NCBI GenBank assembly: GCA_028694115.1
Contig: JAQUUB010000005.1
Coordinates: 63,190 to 127,189, forward strand
Direction: 5' to 3'
DNA length: 64,000 bases
DNA from: Lachnospiraceae bacterium
GTDB taxonomy: Bacteria > Bacillota_A > Clostridia > Lachnospirales > Lachnospiraceae
The notes below the pieces were generated by a model that made no database searches, was not told where the DNA came from, and saw only the letters and a program-made list of their open reading frames with translations. Made by a program: the position numbers and the translations under genes. How positions within the stretch are numbered: position 1 is the first letter of the stretch; each line of letters starts with the position of its first letter. This document shows, piece by piece, positions 53,803 to 62,546 of this stretch.

Positions 53803-54844
53803 CCACCTCGTTGCGTGCAGCAAGCTGCTCTTCCAAGTCGGTAATTTGCGCATGAGTAAAATTGGAAAACACCGACAGCATTTGCTTCAGAGAAATCGAA
53901 GATAGCATAACCTCTGCATCCATTGAGGCGCCCATTGCATCCTGCTCACCGCCTGCTTCTGTTTGGAGATTCTGCATAACCGGCATTACGATTGGCGCGG
54001 AACGGGGGTCGTGCATAAGTGCAGCGACAGAGCAATCCAGCGAGAGAATTCCCGCCTTTTCTGGAAAAGCAAACCCTCCTACAAGAGGCTTGCTCATCTC
54101 ACAATTACCGAAGGTGCCAAAGATCTCCTGCAGAAAGCCGATGCTGTCTGCGACCCAGTGCTGAACCCGGGCAGACATCGTATCAGGCTGCGGCCCTTGC
54201 ATCATTTGATTGGCTGTCGAAAAACCGTGAGGCCCGAAGGAGTAAATATGAGTCTCAAAGGTCACGCCTGTCTTCTCCAGTGCCTCGATAAACGCGATCG
54301 TATTGGTAACTGGTACAAGTCGGTCACTCCGACTGTGAAATAGGAAGCAGGGACAAGTATCGGCATCCACATGGCTGACGATATCCGGAGCGGAAGGATT
54401 CCACATGGCGCTGGATTCCTTAGAAAGCACGGCATAGCCAAGAATCGCCGCATTTGGGCGGTTTTGAGACATAGTTGCTGCAGCGCCTGCGAGATGTCCC
54501 CCGGCAGAAAAGCCTACAACGGCAATTTTGTCCGGAAAAACCTTCCATTTCTCTGTATTGGCACGAATCAGGCTCATAGCGTCCTCATAATCCTGTAAAG
54601 GATTCGGCCAGGTCTTGTTCTCTTGGATAGCATAACGCAGGATAAAAGTCTGATAGCCCGCCTGGAAATATGACACAGCGATGGGATCAGCCTCTCGTTC
54701 AGAACACATTTCATATCCACCGCCCGGAATTACAATTATACCTGGGCGCTTTCCGATGGTCTGATACTCTGCGTCTCCTTCCCAAAGATAACATATCAAG
54801 GTGGCGTTATGTTCAGCGTTAAGACAGATGGTTTCCTTTTTCAT
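53795..54844 (-). CDS. Alpha/beta-hydrolase carbohydrate esterase with C-terminal helical domain
   Basis: A 349-aa esterase resembling acetyl-xylan/feruloyl-type enzymes (BD-FAE group). The oxyanion motif VIPGGGY, nucleophile GFSAGG, catalytic Asp in SRSDRLVP and His in GPHGFS are in order over ~260 residues. The final ~90 residues (SLDCSVAALMHDPRSAPIV, SISLKQMLSVFSNF) resemble a helical tail seen on some Firmicutes glycosidases. Start at 54844 after GAAAGGATAATACCATC. Last gene of the cassette; GC content is visibly higher than the chromosome. Confidence 0.82.
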   Translation of the reverse strand: MKKETICLNAEHNATLICYLWEGDAEYQTIGKRPGIIVIPGGGYEMCSEREADPIAVSYFQAGYQTFILRYAIQENKTWPNPLQDYEDAMSLIRANTEKWKVFPDKIAVVGFSAGGHLAGAAATMSQNRPNAAILGYAVLSKESSAMWNPSAPDIVSHVDADTCPCFLFHSRSDRLVPVTNTIAFIEALEKTGVTFETHIYSFGPHGFSTANQMMQGPQPDTMSARVQHWVADSIGFLQEIFGTFGNCEMSKPLVGGFAFPEKAGILSLDCSVAALMHDPRSAPIVMPVMQNLQTEAGGEQDAMGASMDAEVMLSSISLKQMLSVFSNFTHAQITDLEEQLAARNEVDV

Positions 54845-54863
54845 GATGGTATTATCCTTTCTT

Positions 54864-55715
54864 TCAAATAACGGTCTCTTTTCCGCCTTCCAGTTTGACG
54901 GTGTGTCCATCTAACTCAAGCCAGACCGCAGTGGCAGACGGGTTAAAGATAATCGAGCGATCTACCGAATAATCAAGCCGTTGGACCGCTTCCATATAGC
55001 TTTGAATCTCTCCGTTTGTCGCATACCAGAGCGATTTGTGCCCAGAAACCTTTTGTAAAAACAGCTCCCAGTCTATCCAACCATCTGCGATTGTCATCTC
55101 ATAGCTGTGTCCCCAGATATAAAAGATCTTGGGTGAAGGAGAATACGGGCTTGGCTTCAGTTCCATGAACCGCTCCCATAACTGATCCCGGTCGGAATCA
55201 AAAATATGGCAGCTCGCGTCCCAAGCCAGAAAATTCTCGGGGAGATCGAATGAATCCGCCCGGTTTACAGTCCTTGCATAGCGATATCCCGCTTTTTTTA
55301 GGATTTCCATTGTTCCTGTATTATAGTGCCCATATGGATAGGCAAAGCCTCGCACCCGTCTGTGTAGCAGTTGCTCTAATTTTGCACGGTCCAGTACAGC
55401 TTCCGCCAGTGCGGAATCCTCCGAGCAGTCTGTCATGCTCAAATGATGGAAGCCATGGCAGGCTACTTCCTGGTCGGCATAGATCGTTGAAAGCTGTTCC
55501 TCTGTAATGACTTCATGATACAGCTCTCGATCCTCAATCGGCATACGATTTTTTTCACCAAAGCACCCGCAGTTAATATTAAAGGTAGCCTTTATCTGAT
55601 ATTTGCGAAGAAGAGTAGCCATCCGAACATCTTCGACGACTGCATCGTCAAAGCTGAAAGTTACCGCTTTTTCTTTTCCTTCCGGGAACAGAACTCGGTC
55701 CAGTCTCAGTCCCAT
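54864..55715 (-). CDS. Polysaccharide deacetylase (NodB/CE4-like) family protein
   Basis: A 283-aa protein. AVTFSFDDAVVEDV holds the catalytic/metal Asp pair, ACHGFHHLSM the metal His residues (HxxxH-like) and RGFAYPYGHYN the family's third motif. No signal peptide, so it acts inside the cell on imported oligosaccharides or is an uncharacterised NodB relative. The C-terminal ~80 residues form an extra strand-rich domain. Start follows AAAGGAGGGATTAC. Confidence 0.82.
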   Translation of the reverse strand: MGLRLDRVLFPEGKEKAVTFSFDDAVVEDVRMATLLRKYQIKATFNINCGCFGEKNRMPIEDRELYHEVITEEQLSTIYADQEVACHGFHHLSMTDCSEDSALAEAVLDRAKLEQLLHRRVRGFAYPYGHYNTGTMEILKKAGYRYARTVNRADSFDLPENFLAWDASCHIFDSDRDQLWERFMELKPSPYSPSPKIFYIWGHSYEMTIADGWIDWELFLQKVSGHKSLWYATNGEIQSYMEAVQRLDYSVDRSIIFNPSATAVWLELDGHTVKLEGGKETVI

Positions 55716-55746
55716 GTAATCCCTCCTTTCGATAATAGAGATAGAT

Positions 55747-55792
55747 ATAGCTCTGGGTATGCTACACTCTCATGAGCGGAGAACACCCAGAG
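55747..55792. terminator. Hairpin between GH2 and deacetylase genes
   Basis: AGCTCTGGGT / ACCCAGAGCT, 10-bp perfect stem with a structured loop. The T run follows on the plus strand only, so on the minus strand it may be a processing or partial termination site. Confidence 0.5.
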
Positions 55793-55800
55793 CTGTTTTT

Positions 55801-58281
55801 TCAAACCACTTGGATTTTCAAGGATGTTTTCAGGCCGTCGGTAGAGGTAAAGCTCACCTGTACACCCCCCGGTGTATTTCCTGCGCGGATAATGGCCAGA
55901 AGATAGCCGTCATACGTTTTCCAAGTCTGACTGTCATAATGGTTTTCGGTCTCCGGATCTGCGCTTCCGAACCCAGCGAGTTCGGCACACCCTTCCACAG
56001 ATATATGAATTTCCTTTTGCACCTGCAAATCCGTCACACCATTTTCACCCTTACATGAGACCATGATATAACTCAGATCCGAACCGTTAGCATTGAGAAC
56101 CACTTTGTCCGCTTCCGCATGAAGTGTTCGATTTCCGGATGCAGTTATCAGCGCTTCAGTTTCGGCCGCCTGGCCATTTCGGATATTCATAGCCTCAAGT
56201 CTCCCTGGCTCATAGGCAATCTCATAGATGGCGAGATACTGATTTTCCGGACCAGCCGGCTTTTTTCCCAGCGATTTCCCATTGAGGAACAGCTCGACTT
56301 CCTCCGCATCCGAATAGACTTCAACCACTGCGCTTTTCCCTTCATAGCCCGTCCATGTCCAGGAGGTCAGGCTGTCAGAGAACATCCAGGACGTTTTGCT
56401 GGGTATTTCTCCGTAGTGGTTCAGGCGCTGGATAGCAATACAGGGTTTCCTGCGCAGACCATATATGATTTCGCGATAATAACTAATCGGCCGCCGATTT
56501 CCAATGATATCTATATCCCCAATATAGGAGAGACTAGCGGGCCAGTTCTCTCCAAAGCCCATTCTTCCATCGTAGTAGAAGATGCCGCAACCAGATTCCC
56601 CAATGTAGTCATAGCCGGTCCAGGTCATGTCGCCAATCACATGAGGCTGGCTTTCGACGAGGCCCCATAACCTGGCGATGTCTGCAGGATATGTCTCCAT
56701 GCCGAGAACGATTCGGTTTGCGTCCAACTCATGCTCCAACACATGGCGTCCTGTCAGATAGTTCAGGCCGCAGATATCCAGTGCACCTGATGTTTCCTCA
56801 ATAAGATTGGTCATGATAGGATGGGCGGCAAACGCATCCTCTACACTACCCTTCATTAAAGACAGCATTTTATTAAGCGTGTCGATTCCCCCACCTGTTC
56901 CTGTGTCTGAGCCGAGATTGAAGGAATCATTTCCCTTCAACACATCGGAGAGAATGTTCCTAATTTCACCAGCTGCGGCAAGCATTCCGTTGATTGCTGT
57001 CGTTGTATAACGTGTGCAGTCGAGGGATTTGATTCGATTGGCAATCTCTCGATTAAGATGGGCACCCATGGCAGTGTTGACCTCGATGATTTCATTACCG
57101 GTACTGTAGATGATGACGCACACATGATTGAAATCCTTGTCCACCATACGCTCTACATCAGTCTTCCAATACATAGGGAAGTCTCTGGCGTAGTCGTTGT
57201 CGTTCTTGGAACGCGTCCACACATCAGACAGTTCGTCGATTACCAGCATTCCAAGCCGATCACAGGCATCCAGCATGGCCTTGCTCATCGGTTGGTGTGC
57301 GCTTCGAATACAGTTGAAGCCAGCAGCCTTGAGTTGCTCACAGCGCCGTTCCTCAGCACGCTCAAACGTTGCAGCCCCGAGTAGGCCGTTATCATGGTGA
57401 ATGCACGCTCCGCGAAGGTTTACCGTTTTTCCGTTGATTCGAAGTCCTTTGTCGGGCGTGAGCGACAGCGTACGGATTCCCCATAAGCAACCGTATTCAT
57501 CCAGTACCTGCTCTCCCTGCTTTAACTGGATACGGCAGTTGTACAAATAGGGTGTCTCACAGTTCCAGAGTTTAGGCTTGGGAATATAGATTTTCTGGCG
57601 AATTTGCATGCTTTCACCACCAAATATTGTCACCGGTGTTATTGCCTTTCCCGCAGAATTTCCTTCACTGTCCCAAAACTGCGTTTCGACAGTAAATTGA
57701 TGCTTCCGGGCGGCCAAGTTTTCTACAGGAACCTCAACGGAGATCATTGCGCCTTCTTCATCTGCTTCTGCCGTGGAGAGCCGTGCACCCCTTTCCGAGA
57801 TGTGCAGAAGGTCTCCATACAGAAGATTCACATTCCGGTAGATACCACTTCCGGTATACCAACGGCTGTTGCTCTCGTTGCTGTTATTGACGACTACTCG
57901 GATCCGATTGACCTGACCGAATTTGAGGAAATCGTTTGCCTTAATATAGAAATTTGTGTAGCCGCTGGGATAGCCTCCGGCATAGTTTCCGTTAATGTAC
58001 ACGGCAGAATTGGCGTATACTCCTTCAAATTCGATGATAACGAGTTGATCCCGCCACTGCTCAGGTGCTGTGAATATCTTTTCGTATGTGTAAATCCCGC
58101 CTGGGTAAAAACCTGTATGATGACCGTTTTTGGTGTTCTGTGTCCGCTTCTCGTGAATCATGACATCATGAGGCAGCCTTACATTCTGCCAGCCACTTTC
58201 CTCCGATCCGGCCATTTCAGAAAAGACGTCAACGACACCGTGTTTTACTTTCCAGTCTTCATTCCATTTTACAGTCCACAT
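55801..58281 (-). CDS. Glycoside hydrolase family 2 (beta-galactosidase/beta-mannosidase type)
   Basis: An 826-aa enzyme without signal peptide. N-terminal jelly-roll (LPHDVMIHEKR, GGIYTYEKIF), Ig-like domain, catalytic barrel with acid/base Glu in IIYSTGNEI and nucleophile Glu in VLGMETYPADI, then two C-terminal beta domains. RGACIHHDNGLLG is typical of GH2 galactosidases. The exact sugar is open: galactoside, glucuronide or arabinoside. Start chosen at 58281 because AAAGGA lies 8 nt upstream; in-frame GTG and ATG codons precede it. Confidence 0.9.
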   Translation of the reverse strand: MWTVKWNEDWKVKHGVVDVFSEMAGSEESGWQNVRLPHDVMIHEKRTQNTKNGHHTGFYPGGIYTYEKIFTAPEQWRDQLVIIEFEGVYANSAVYINGNYAGGYPSGYTNFYIKANDFLKFGQVNRIRVVVNNSNESNSRWYTGSGIYRNVNLLYGDLLHISERGARLSTAEADEEGAMISVEVPVENLAARKHQFTVETQFWDSEGNSAGKAITPVTIFGGESMQIRQKIYIPKPKLWNCETPYLYNCRIQLKQGEQVLDEYGCLWGIRTLSLTPDKGLRINGKTVNLRGACIHHDNGLLGAATFERAEERRCEQLKAAGFNCIRSAHQPMSKAMLDACDRLGMLVIDELSDVWTRSKNDNDYARDFPMYWKTDVERMVDKDFNHVCVIIYSTGNEIIEVNTAMGAHLNREIANRIKSLDCTRYTTTAINGMLAAAGEIRNILSDVLKGNDSFNLGSDTGTGGGIDTLNKMLSLMKGSVEDAFAAHPIMTNLIEETSGALDICGLNYLTGRHVLEHELDANRIVLGMETYPADIARLWGLVESQPHVIGDMTWTGYDYIGESGCGIFYYDGRMGFGENWPASLSYIGDIDIIGNRRPISYYREIIYGLRRKPCIAIQRLNHYGEIPSKTSWMFSDSLTSWTWTGYEGKSAVVEVYSDAEEVELFLNGKSLGKKPAGPENQYLAIYEIAYEPGRLEAMNIRNGQAAETEALITASGNRTLHAEADKVVLNANGSDLSYIMVSCKGENGVTDLQVQKEIHISVEGCAELAGFGSADPETENHYDSQTWKTYDGYLLAIIRAGNTPGGVQVSFTSTDGLKTSLKIQVV

Positions 58282-58311
58282 GCTCATTATCCTTTCTTCC
58301 ACTTATTAAAT

Positions 58312-59694
58312 TTAATCGTTTTTTTCTTTCAGCGCAGCCTGCACCTCTTCGACATATTTCTCAATTGTGAAGAAAAGGGTCAGGACGAGGGCGACGGCAG
58401 CACAAAGTGCTGGGATTCCGGAGAAAATCATGTTGATTGCATGGAGTGCAGACTCAGACTGAACCGCAGCTGCTGCTTCGTAACCACCCATGGCCAGACC
58501 CCATCCGAGGAAAGCAGACCCGAGGCCGGTACCAACCTTGCATCCGAGAGATGACGCACTCTGCGTAATGCCGTCGAGGCGCATGCCGGTTTTCCATTCG
58601 TCGTAGTCGGCTACATCGCCCACTAGAGGAATCAGCAATGCAGCGATAATGCCGAGTCCAAAGCCCTTGATTGCAAGTCCGATAATCATCATCGGAAGCA
58701 TTCCAACCGTGAAATACACAAGACCGAAACCGATCAACTGCAAAAAATAACCAACGACGAGAGCATTTTTCTTGCTCTTCATAAGCTCCACAATTTTGTT
58801 CACAAAAGGGAGAACCAGAATGCAAGGTGCCATGCCTGCAATGGTCGCCAGTCCGAACAGGCTGGGGTTTCCGTAGAAGTTCAGACAATAGTAGATACCG
58901 GCTCCGTTTGTAGTGCCGATTCCAATGTAGTTGAGAATACCCAGAAGAATAATGATATAGAAGTAGCGGTTCTTCAACAGATTCGGCAGTGCTTTGCTGA
59001 TTGGAGTATTCTCCTGCTTGGCGATTTTTTCCTCGTAGTTTGTCAGGTGATAGGTTTCACGGCACAGCAGACCTTCCATCGCAAGCAGGACAGCAGCAAT
59101 CGCTGCATAGAGCAGTGAAACCTTGCTCCAGCCAATTGCTTCTGCGAGAGTAGCTGTGAACATGTTGATGACGATAATGGCGACAAAACCGAAAACATTT
59201 GCCAGTGCGTTCATTTGAACACGTTCTTTCAAGTTGCCTGTGATGAGCATCAGCATGGTGTTATTTGCTACAATCATCATCGTGTATGCGATAACAGCCG
59301 AGAATATATAGGTGATGTACATATACACGATCTTTCCGGTAGCTCCGAGACTTTGTGGAACATTAAATACCAAAAGCAGGCTGAGTATCAGTGGAATGAT
59401 ACTAATCAAAAACCAAGGCCTTGCCTTACCCATTTTTGTGTTGGTCTTGTCGATGACCGTTCCCATTGCAACATCAGAAACGCCGTCGAAGAATCGTGCG
59501 ATCAACATCATCGTGCCGACGACAGCTGCGCTAATGCCCACGCTGTCCGTGTAGTACAGTGTAGCAAATGAAGAGATGGTAGAATAGATGAAGTTGCCGC
59601 CCATGCTACCTCCAACGCTGAACCCCAGCTTCTGTTTCCAGTCAACTTTGCTTGTCAAAAAGTTGAAGTCTTTACTCAGTTGTGTAGTTTTCAT
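58312..59694 (-). CDS. GPH-family sugar:cation symporter (MFS)
   Basis: A 460-aa transporter with 12 predicted helices. The N-terminal WKQKLGFSVGGSMGGNFIY and RFFDGVSDVAMGTVIDKTNTKMGKARPW are signatures of glycoside-pentoside-hexuronide symporters. It should import the oligosaccharide or glycoside cut by the GH2 enzyme downstream. Start at 59694 after GAGGAATATT; the longer frame is unsupported. Confidence 0.92.
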   Translation of the reverse strand: MKTTQLSKDFNFLTSKVDWKQKLGFSVGGSMGGNFIYSTISSFATLYYTDSVGISAAVVGTMMLIARFFDGVSDVAMGTVIDKTNTKMGKARPWFLISIIPLILSLLLVFNVPQSLGATGKIVYMYITYIFSAVIAYTMMIVANNTMLMLITGNLKERVQMNALANVFGFVAIIVINMFTATLAEAIGWSKVSLLYAAIAAVLLAMEGLLCRETYHLTNYEEKIAKQENTPISKALPNLLKNRYFYIIILLGILNYIGIGTTNGAGIYYCLNFYGNPSLFGLATIAGMAPCILVLPFVNKIVELMKSKKNALVVGYFLQLIGFGLVYFTVGMLPMMIIGLAIKGFGLGIIAALLIPLVGDVADYDEWKTGMRLDGITQSASSLGCKVGTGLGSAFLGWGLAMGGYEAAAAVQSESALHAINMIFSGIPALCAAVALVLTLFFTIEKYVEEVQAALKEKND

Positions 59695-59837
59695 AATATT
59701 CCTCTTTTCTTTGTTTTTTTGGGGAGCATCTATATTTTTATTGTACACAAAGCTGAATATTAGTGCCATTACGCACAGCCCTAACAATTCATTAGCGCTA
59801 CTACCTATTGCACTCTTTTTCGGTTGTACTCAAATTA

Positions 59838-59878
59838 AATAAAGCCTTCTGTATCCATTGGGATGCAGAAGACTTTAT
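59838..59878 (-). terminator. Terminator after the AraC gene
   Basis: Stem TAAAGCCTTCTGTATCC / GGATGCAGAAGACTTTA with two mismatches. On the minus strand it follows the AraC gene and precedes the symporter gene. Confidence 0.7.
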
Positions 59879-59882
59879 TCGA

Positions 59883-60971
59883 TTATTCAGTGCTGGTTTT
59901 GTCAGAAATGTTCTCTATGGATGCCGCAAGGACACTATGTTCCCGGTAATCACTGGGCGACATCCCGTATGCTTCCTGGAAAATCTTATAGAAATATCCT
60001 GTGTTGTTATAGCCTACCAGATGGATGATATCAGATATTGGAAGGCAAGACTCGCTCAGCAATTGCTCCGCGCTTTTCAGCCGCAGAAACTGCACATATT
60101 CCGTGAAAGAGAGCCCAGTTTCCTGCTGGACAATCCGGTTGTAAAAATTGCGGCCGTAAAAAAATGTTTCCGACAAAGCGGCTATTGTAACAGTTCTGTA
60201 GTTTGCCTCAATATGGTCCATGATTAGTTTGGCATGTATCTCGTTATTGATCTGGCGGTCGTTTCGCTGCATCTTTGCCATATAGTTTTCGGTCAAGAGA
60301 TTAAGCAGGCGGTTCATGATTCCTTTGATGATATAGGAAAATCCACTTTTTTTCTCCTGCATCTCCTGCATAATCGTCCACAGATAAGCCTCTGCCTCTG
60401 ATCTGTCCTCTATACGAAAGCGGAGATAGCTTGCCTCGTTCTTTTTCGAGAGGATAATATTCCGGACAAACCTCTGCAAATTACTGTTGCCCAAGCCGCG
60501 GAGAAATACTTCATCAAAGAACGCTTTCTTCATGCACAGGAAAAAGACTATGCTTTCATTGTCAGTATAGTCATCTCGATGGATGCAGTTGCTGTCAATC
60601 AGAAAGAATTCCCCCTCCCGAAAATGGCGAGAACGGTCCTTGATAATCTCAGTAAAATCGCCCCGATATACATATCCGAGTTCGATATAATTATGCAGAT
60701 GATTCCCGTTGGAAAAGATCGACTTCGCCTGGTTTACGGCAAAGCGCGCAGCTTTCTCACTCCCCCAGTATCCCGTCATTAGGGACTGACCAGGATAGAA
60801 ATGGAACCAGCCTACCGCAAACGACCTGACCGTATTGATCACAGTATACTGCTCGGCAGTTTGCAGATAAATCTGGTCGAACATCTCTTTTCCATATTCA
60901 ACGATGCTGTGATAGTCCTTGATGCGATCTGCTGGGAGATTAGAAAGATAAGAAAGAAAGTTGTCACTCAT
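59883..60971 (-). CDS. AraC-family transcriptional regulator of the glycan cassette
   Basis: A 362-aa regulator. An N-terminal cupin-type sugar-sensing domain (~85-180, NYIELGYVYRGDFTEII, EGEFFLIDSNCIHRDD) and two C-terminal AraC helix-turn-helix units (~260-355, with TVTIAALSETFFYGRNFYNRIV and PISDIIHLVGYNNTGYFYKIF). It probably activates the symporter-GH2-deacetylase-esterase genes that follow. Start at 60971 after GGAGGACAATTTG. The 60972-61151 stretch upstream is its control region with no gene. Confidence 0.9.
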   Translation of the reverse strand: MSDNFLSYLSNLPADRIKDYHSIVEYGKEMFDQIYLQTAEQYTVINTVRSFAVGWFHFYPGQSLMTGYWGSEKAARFAVNQAKSIFSNGNHLHNYIELGYVYRGDFTEIIKDRSRHFREGEFFLIDSNCIHRDDYTDNESIVFFLCMKKAFFDEVFLRGLGNSNLQRFVRNIILSKKNEASYLRFRIEDRSEAEAYLWTIMQEMQEKKSGFSYIIKGIMNRLLNLLTENYMAKMQRNDRQINNEIHAKLIMDHIEANYRTVTIAALSETFFYGRNFYNRIVQQETGLSFTEYVQFLRLKSAEQLLSESCLPISDIIHLVGYNNTGYFYKIFQEAYGMSPSDYREHSVLAASIENISDKTSTE

Positions 60972-61151
60972 CAAATTGTCCTCCATGAAGTGAGAAGCCG
61001 ATTGCAGTGCTGCTCTATATCTCTGATTCGTAGAAGATACTCTTATTTTCTGTCAATACTTTAATTTGAATTATAATTGGCAAAGCAACAAATATCAACA
61101 ATAAGTAGACAATATTATTTTATTACTTTTTCAGCAAACACCATCTAATTC

Positions 61152-61481
61152 CTACAGTTCCCTCAATGCCCTGATTTGAATTAATGCTATTCTTTTCGCT
61201 TCATCACTGTTAATCGCCATAAATGCTTTCAAGATCTCCATACTATCTGTATCAATTTCAGACTTTATTCCGTCCACAAGATATGACGCAGATACATGTA
61301 AGTGCTTAGCCAGCTCTCTGATCACACTTAATGGCAGATCCACCTTATCCTTCTCGTAACAGCAGACCAATGCACCTGTGATGCACATCATTTCTGCCAG
61401 TTCTTCCTGAGTCATTCCTAATTCTTTTCTTGCTGCCTTAATTCTTCCACCGATTGTAGTTTTATCAATTGTCTTTTTCAT
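61152..61481 (-). CDS. XRE-family helix-turn-helix regulator
   Basis: A 109-aa protein with a Cro/CI-type HTH at ~10-65 (GGRIKAARKELGMTQEELAEMM). The C-terminus is short and acidic, then DEAKRIALIQIRALREL. Likely a control protein of the mobile island. Start at 61481 after CGGAGAGAAA. It lies downstream of a long complex terminator, so it has its own promoter or depends on read-through. Confidence 0.85.
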   Translation of the reverse strand: MKKTIDKTTIGGRIKAARKELGMTQEELAEMMCITGALVCCYEKDKVDLPLSVIRELAKHLHVSASYLVDGIKSEIDTDSMEILKAFMAINSDEAKRIALIQIRALREL

Positions 61482-61522
61482 TTTCTCTCCGTTTCTGGAG
61501 CGCAAAACGAAAATAGACATGC

Positions 61523-61603
61523 AAAAAAGGAGTCGACAAAACGATTACCAAATAAGACCGGTGACTACACGCCACCTGGCTCTATTCTCGTTTTGTCGGC
61601 TCC
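61523..61603 (-). terminator. Long compound terminator
   Basis: GGAGTCGACAAAACGA (61529) pairs with TCGTTTTGTCGGCTCC (61588), 15 of 16 positions, with an inner CCGGTG / CACC-TGG hairpin. On the minus strand a run of six T follows. Unusually large for a plain terminator. The rest up to 61767 shows no gene. Confidence 0.7.
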
Positions 61604-61767
61604 TGATAGTTCTCTGCTAAATTCAACTCGTTACAAACTCTTGCTCTCGGATGTCGACTTTGAGGATTCACAGCCTTATTCTAAGGTCCGTCCAATTTGA
61701 CGATGCTTTCCGATTGCTCATTCTATTCAATTTTATGATTGGATTTTACTTACCGTTTTTCTTAAAA

Positions 61768-62319
61768 TTAATTGATAAATTTTTCAATACCTTCTTTCAA
61801 TGCATCTCCATCTTGCTCTTCATCAAAATGTCTTACATGATCAAACATTTGTTTCAGATAACTATCTTCATCAATACATTGATCAACAAATTCTTCGTGT
61901 AGCACTTCTAGTCCGCCAAGAAAATATGAATTATATATCTTCATATTGTCACTGATGAACTGTTTCTCTTCCTTCGTGTTTTCAGCAAAAGTAAATGCTC
62001 TATAAACTCTTTTCTCCAAATCAGGTTCAGAATCAGTATCCAATAACATTAATGTTTGATAAACGAATTTCAATTGTGCTCGTCTTTCTTTAAAAACATC
62101 AGCCATCATTCCGGCTTCTCCACTAACAGTATTATCAATAACACCTTTTCTATTATATTGATATCCGATCATTGGGCAAAGAATATATGCATCAATATAT
62201 GCATTAAATATTTTGAAGTTATTGTGCTGATCTCGATCTGGAACATTTCCTGCCAATTCACATAAATCTTTCCAGTAATTTGCATGTTTGCCTGTTATCC
62301 TAAAGCTTGTATCAAACAT
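61768..62319 (-). CDS. Hypothetical protein of the parA/parB region
   Basis: I do not recognise this 183-aa protein. It is soluble and mostly helical, with SFRITGKHANYWKDLCELAG and AGMMADVFKERRAQLKFVYQT as the best-defined parts and a very acidic C-terminus (DEEQDGDALKEGIEKFIN). Strong ribosome site AAGGAGGAACGAT. It starts 11 bp after the truncated parA, so they share a transcript. A partition or maintenance role is possible from position only. Confidence 0.6.
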   Translation of the reverse strand: MFDTSFRITGKHANYWKDLCELAGNVPDRDQHNNFKIFNAYIDAYILCPMIGYQYNRKGVIDNTVSGEAGMMADVFKERRAQLKFVYQTLMLLDTDSEPDLEKRVYRAFTFAENTKEEKQFISDNMKIYNSYFLGGLEVLHEEFVDQCIDEDSYLKQMFDHVRHFDEEQDGDALKEGIEKFIN

Positions 62320-62330
62320 ATCGTTCCTCC

Positions 62331-62534
62331 TTATCTAAAGTGTGTAGATGTATCGATTTCCTTACCATCTGCATCTCTATCTTTCTCTAAGCTGATTGTC
62401 AGACTCCCCTGCGGATCCGCATCAATCAGTAATACCTTTTTTCCTTCCTGGGCCAGCCCAATACCTAAATTCACACAAGACACGGTCTTGCCAACTCCAC
62501 CCTTTTGGTTTGATACTGCTATTACTCTACACAT
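62331..62534 (-). pseudogene. Truncated ParA/Soj ATPase
   Basis: Only 67 codons of a normally ~255-aa protein. The deviant Walker [14 protein letters not shown] and [15 protein letters not shown] are intact, then the frame runs into [16 protein letters not shown] and stops. The missing two-thirds include Walker B and the dimer interface. The downstream gene begins 11 bp later, so the rest was deleted, not frameshifted. ParB upstream is complete. Confidence 0.85.
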
Positions 62535-62546
62535 AATCTCATCCTC

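Noticed and set aside
53862..59571. Many long plus-strand frames opposite the glycan cassette
   Set aside because: The minus-strand frames have full catalytic motifs and ribosome sites; the plus-strand ones are shadows favoured by higher GC.
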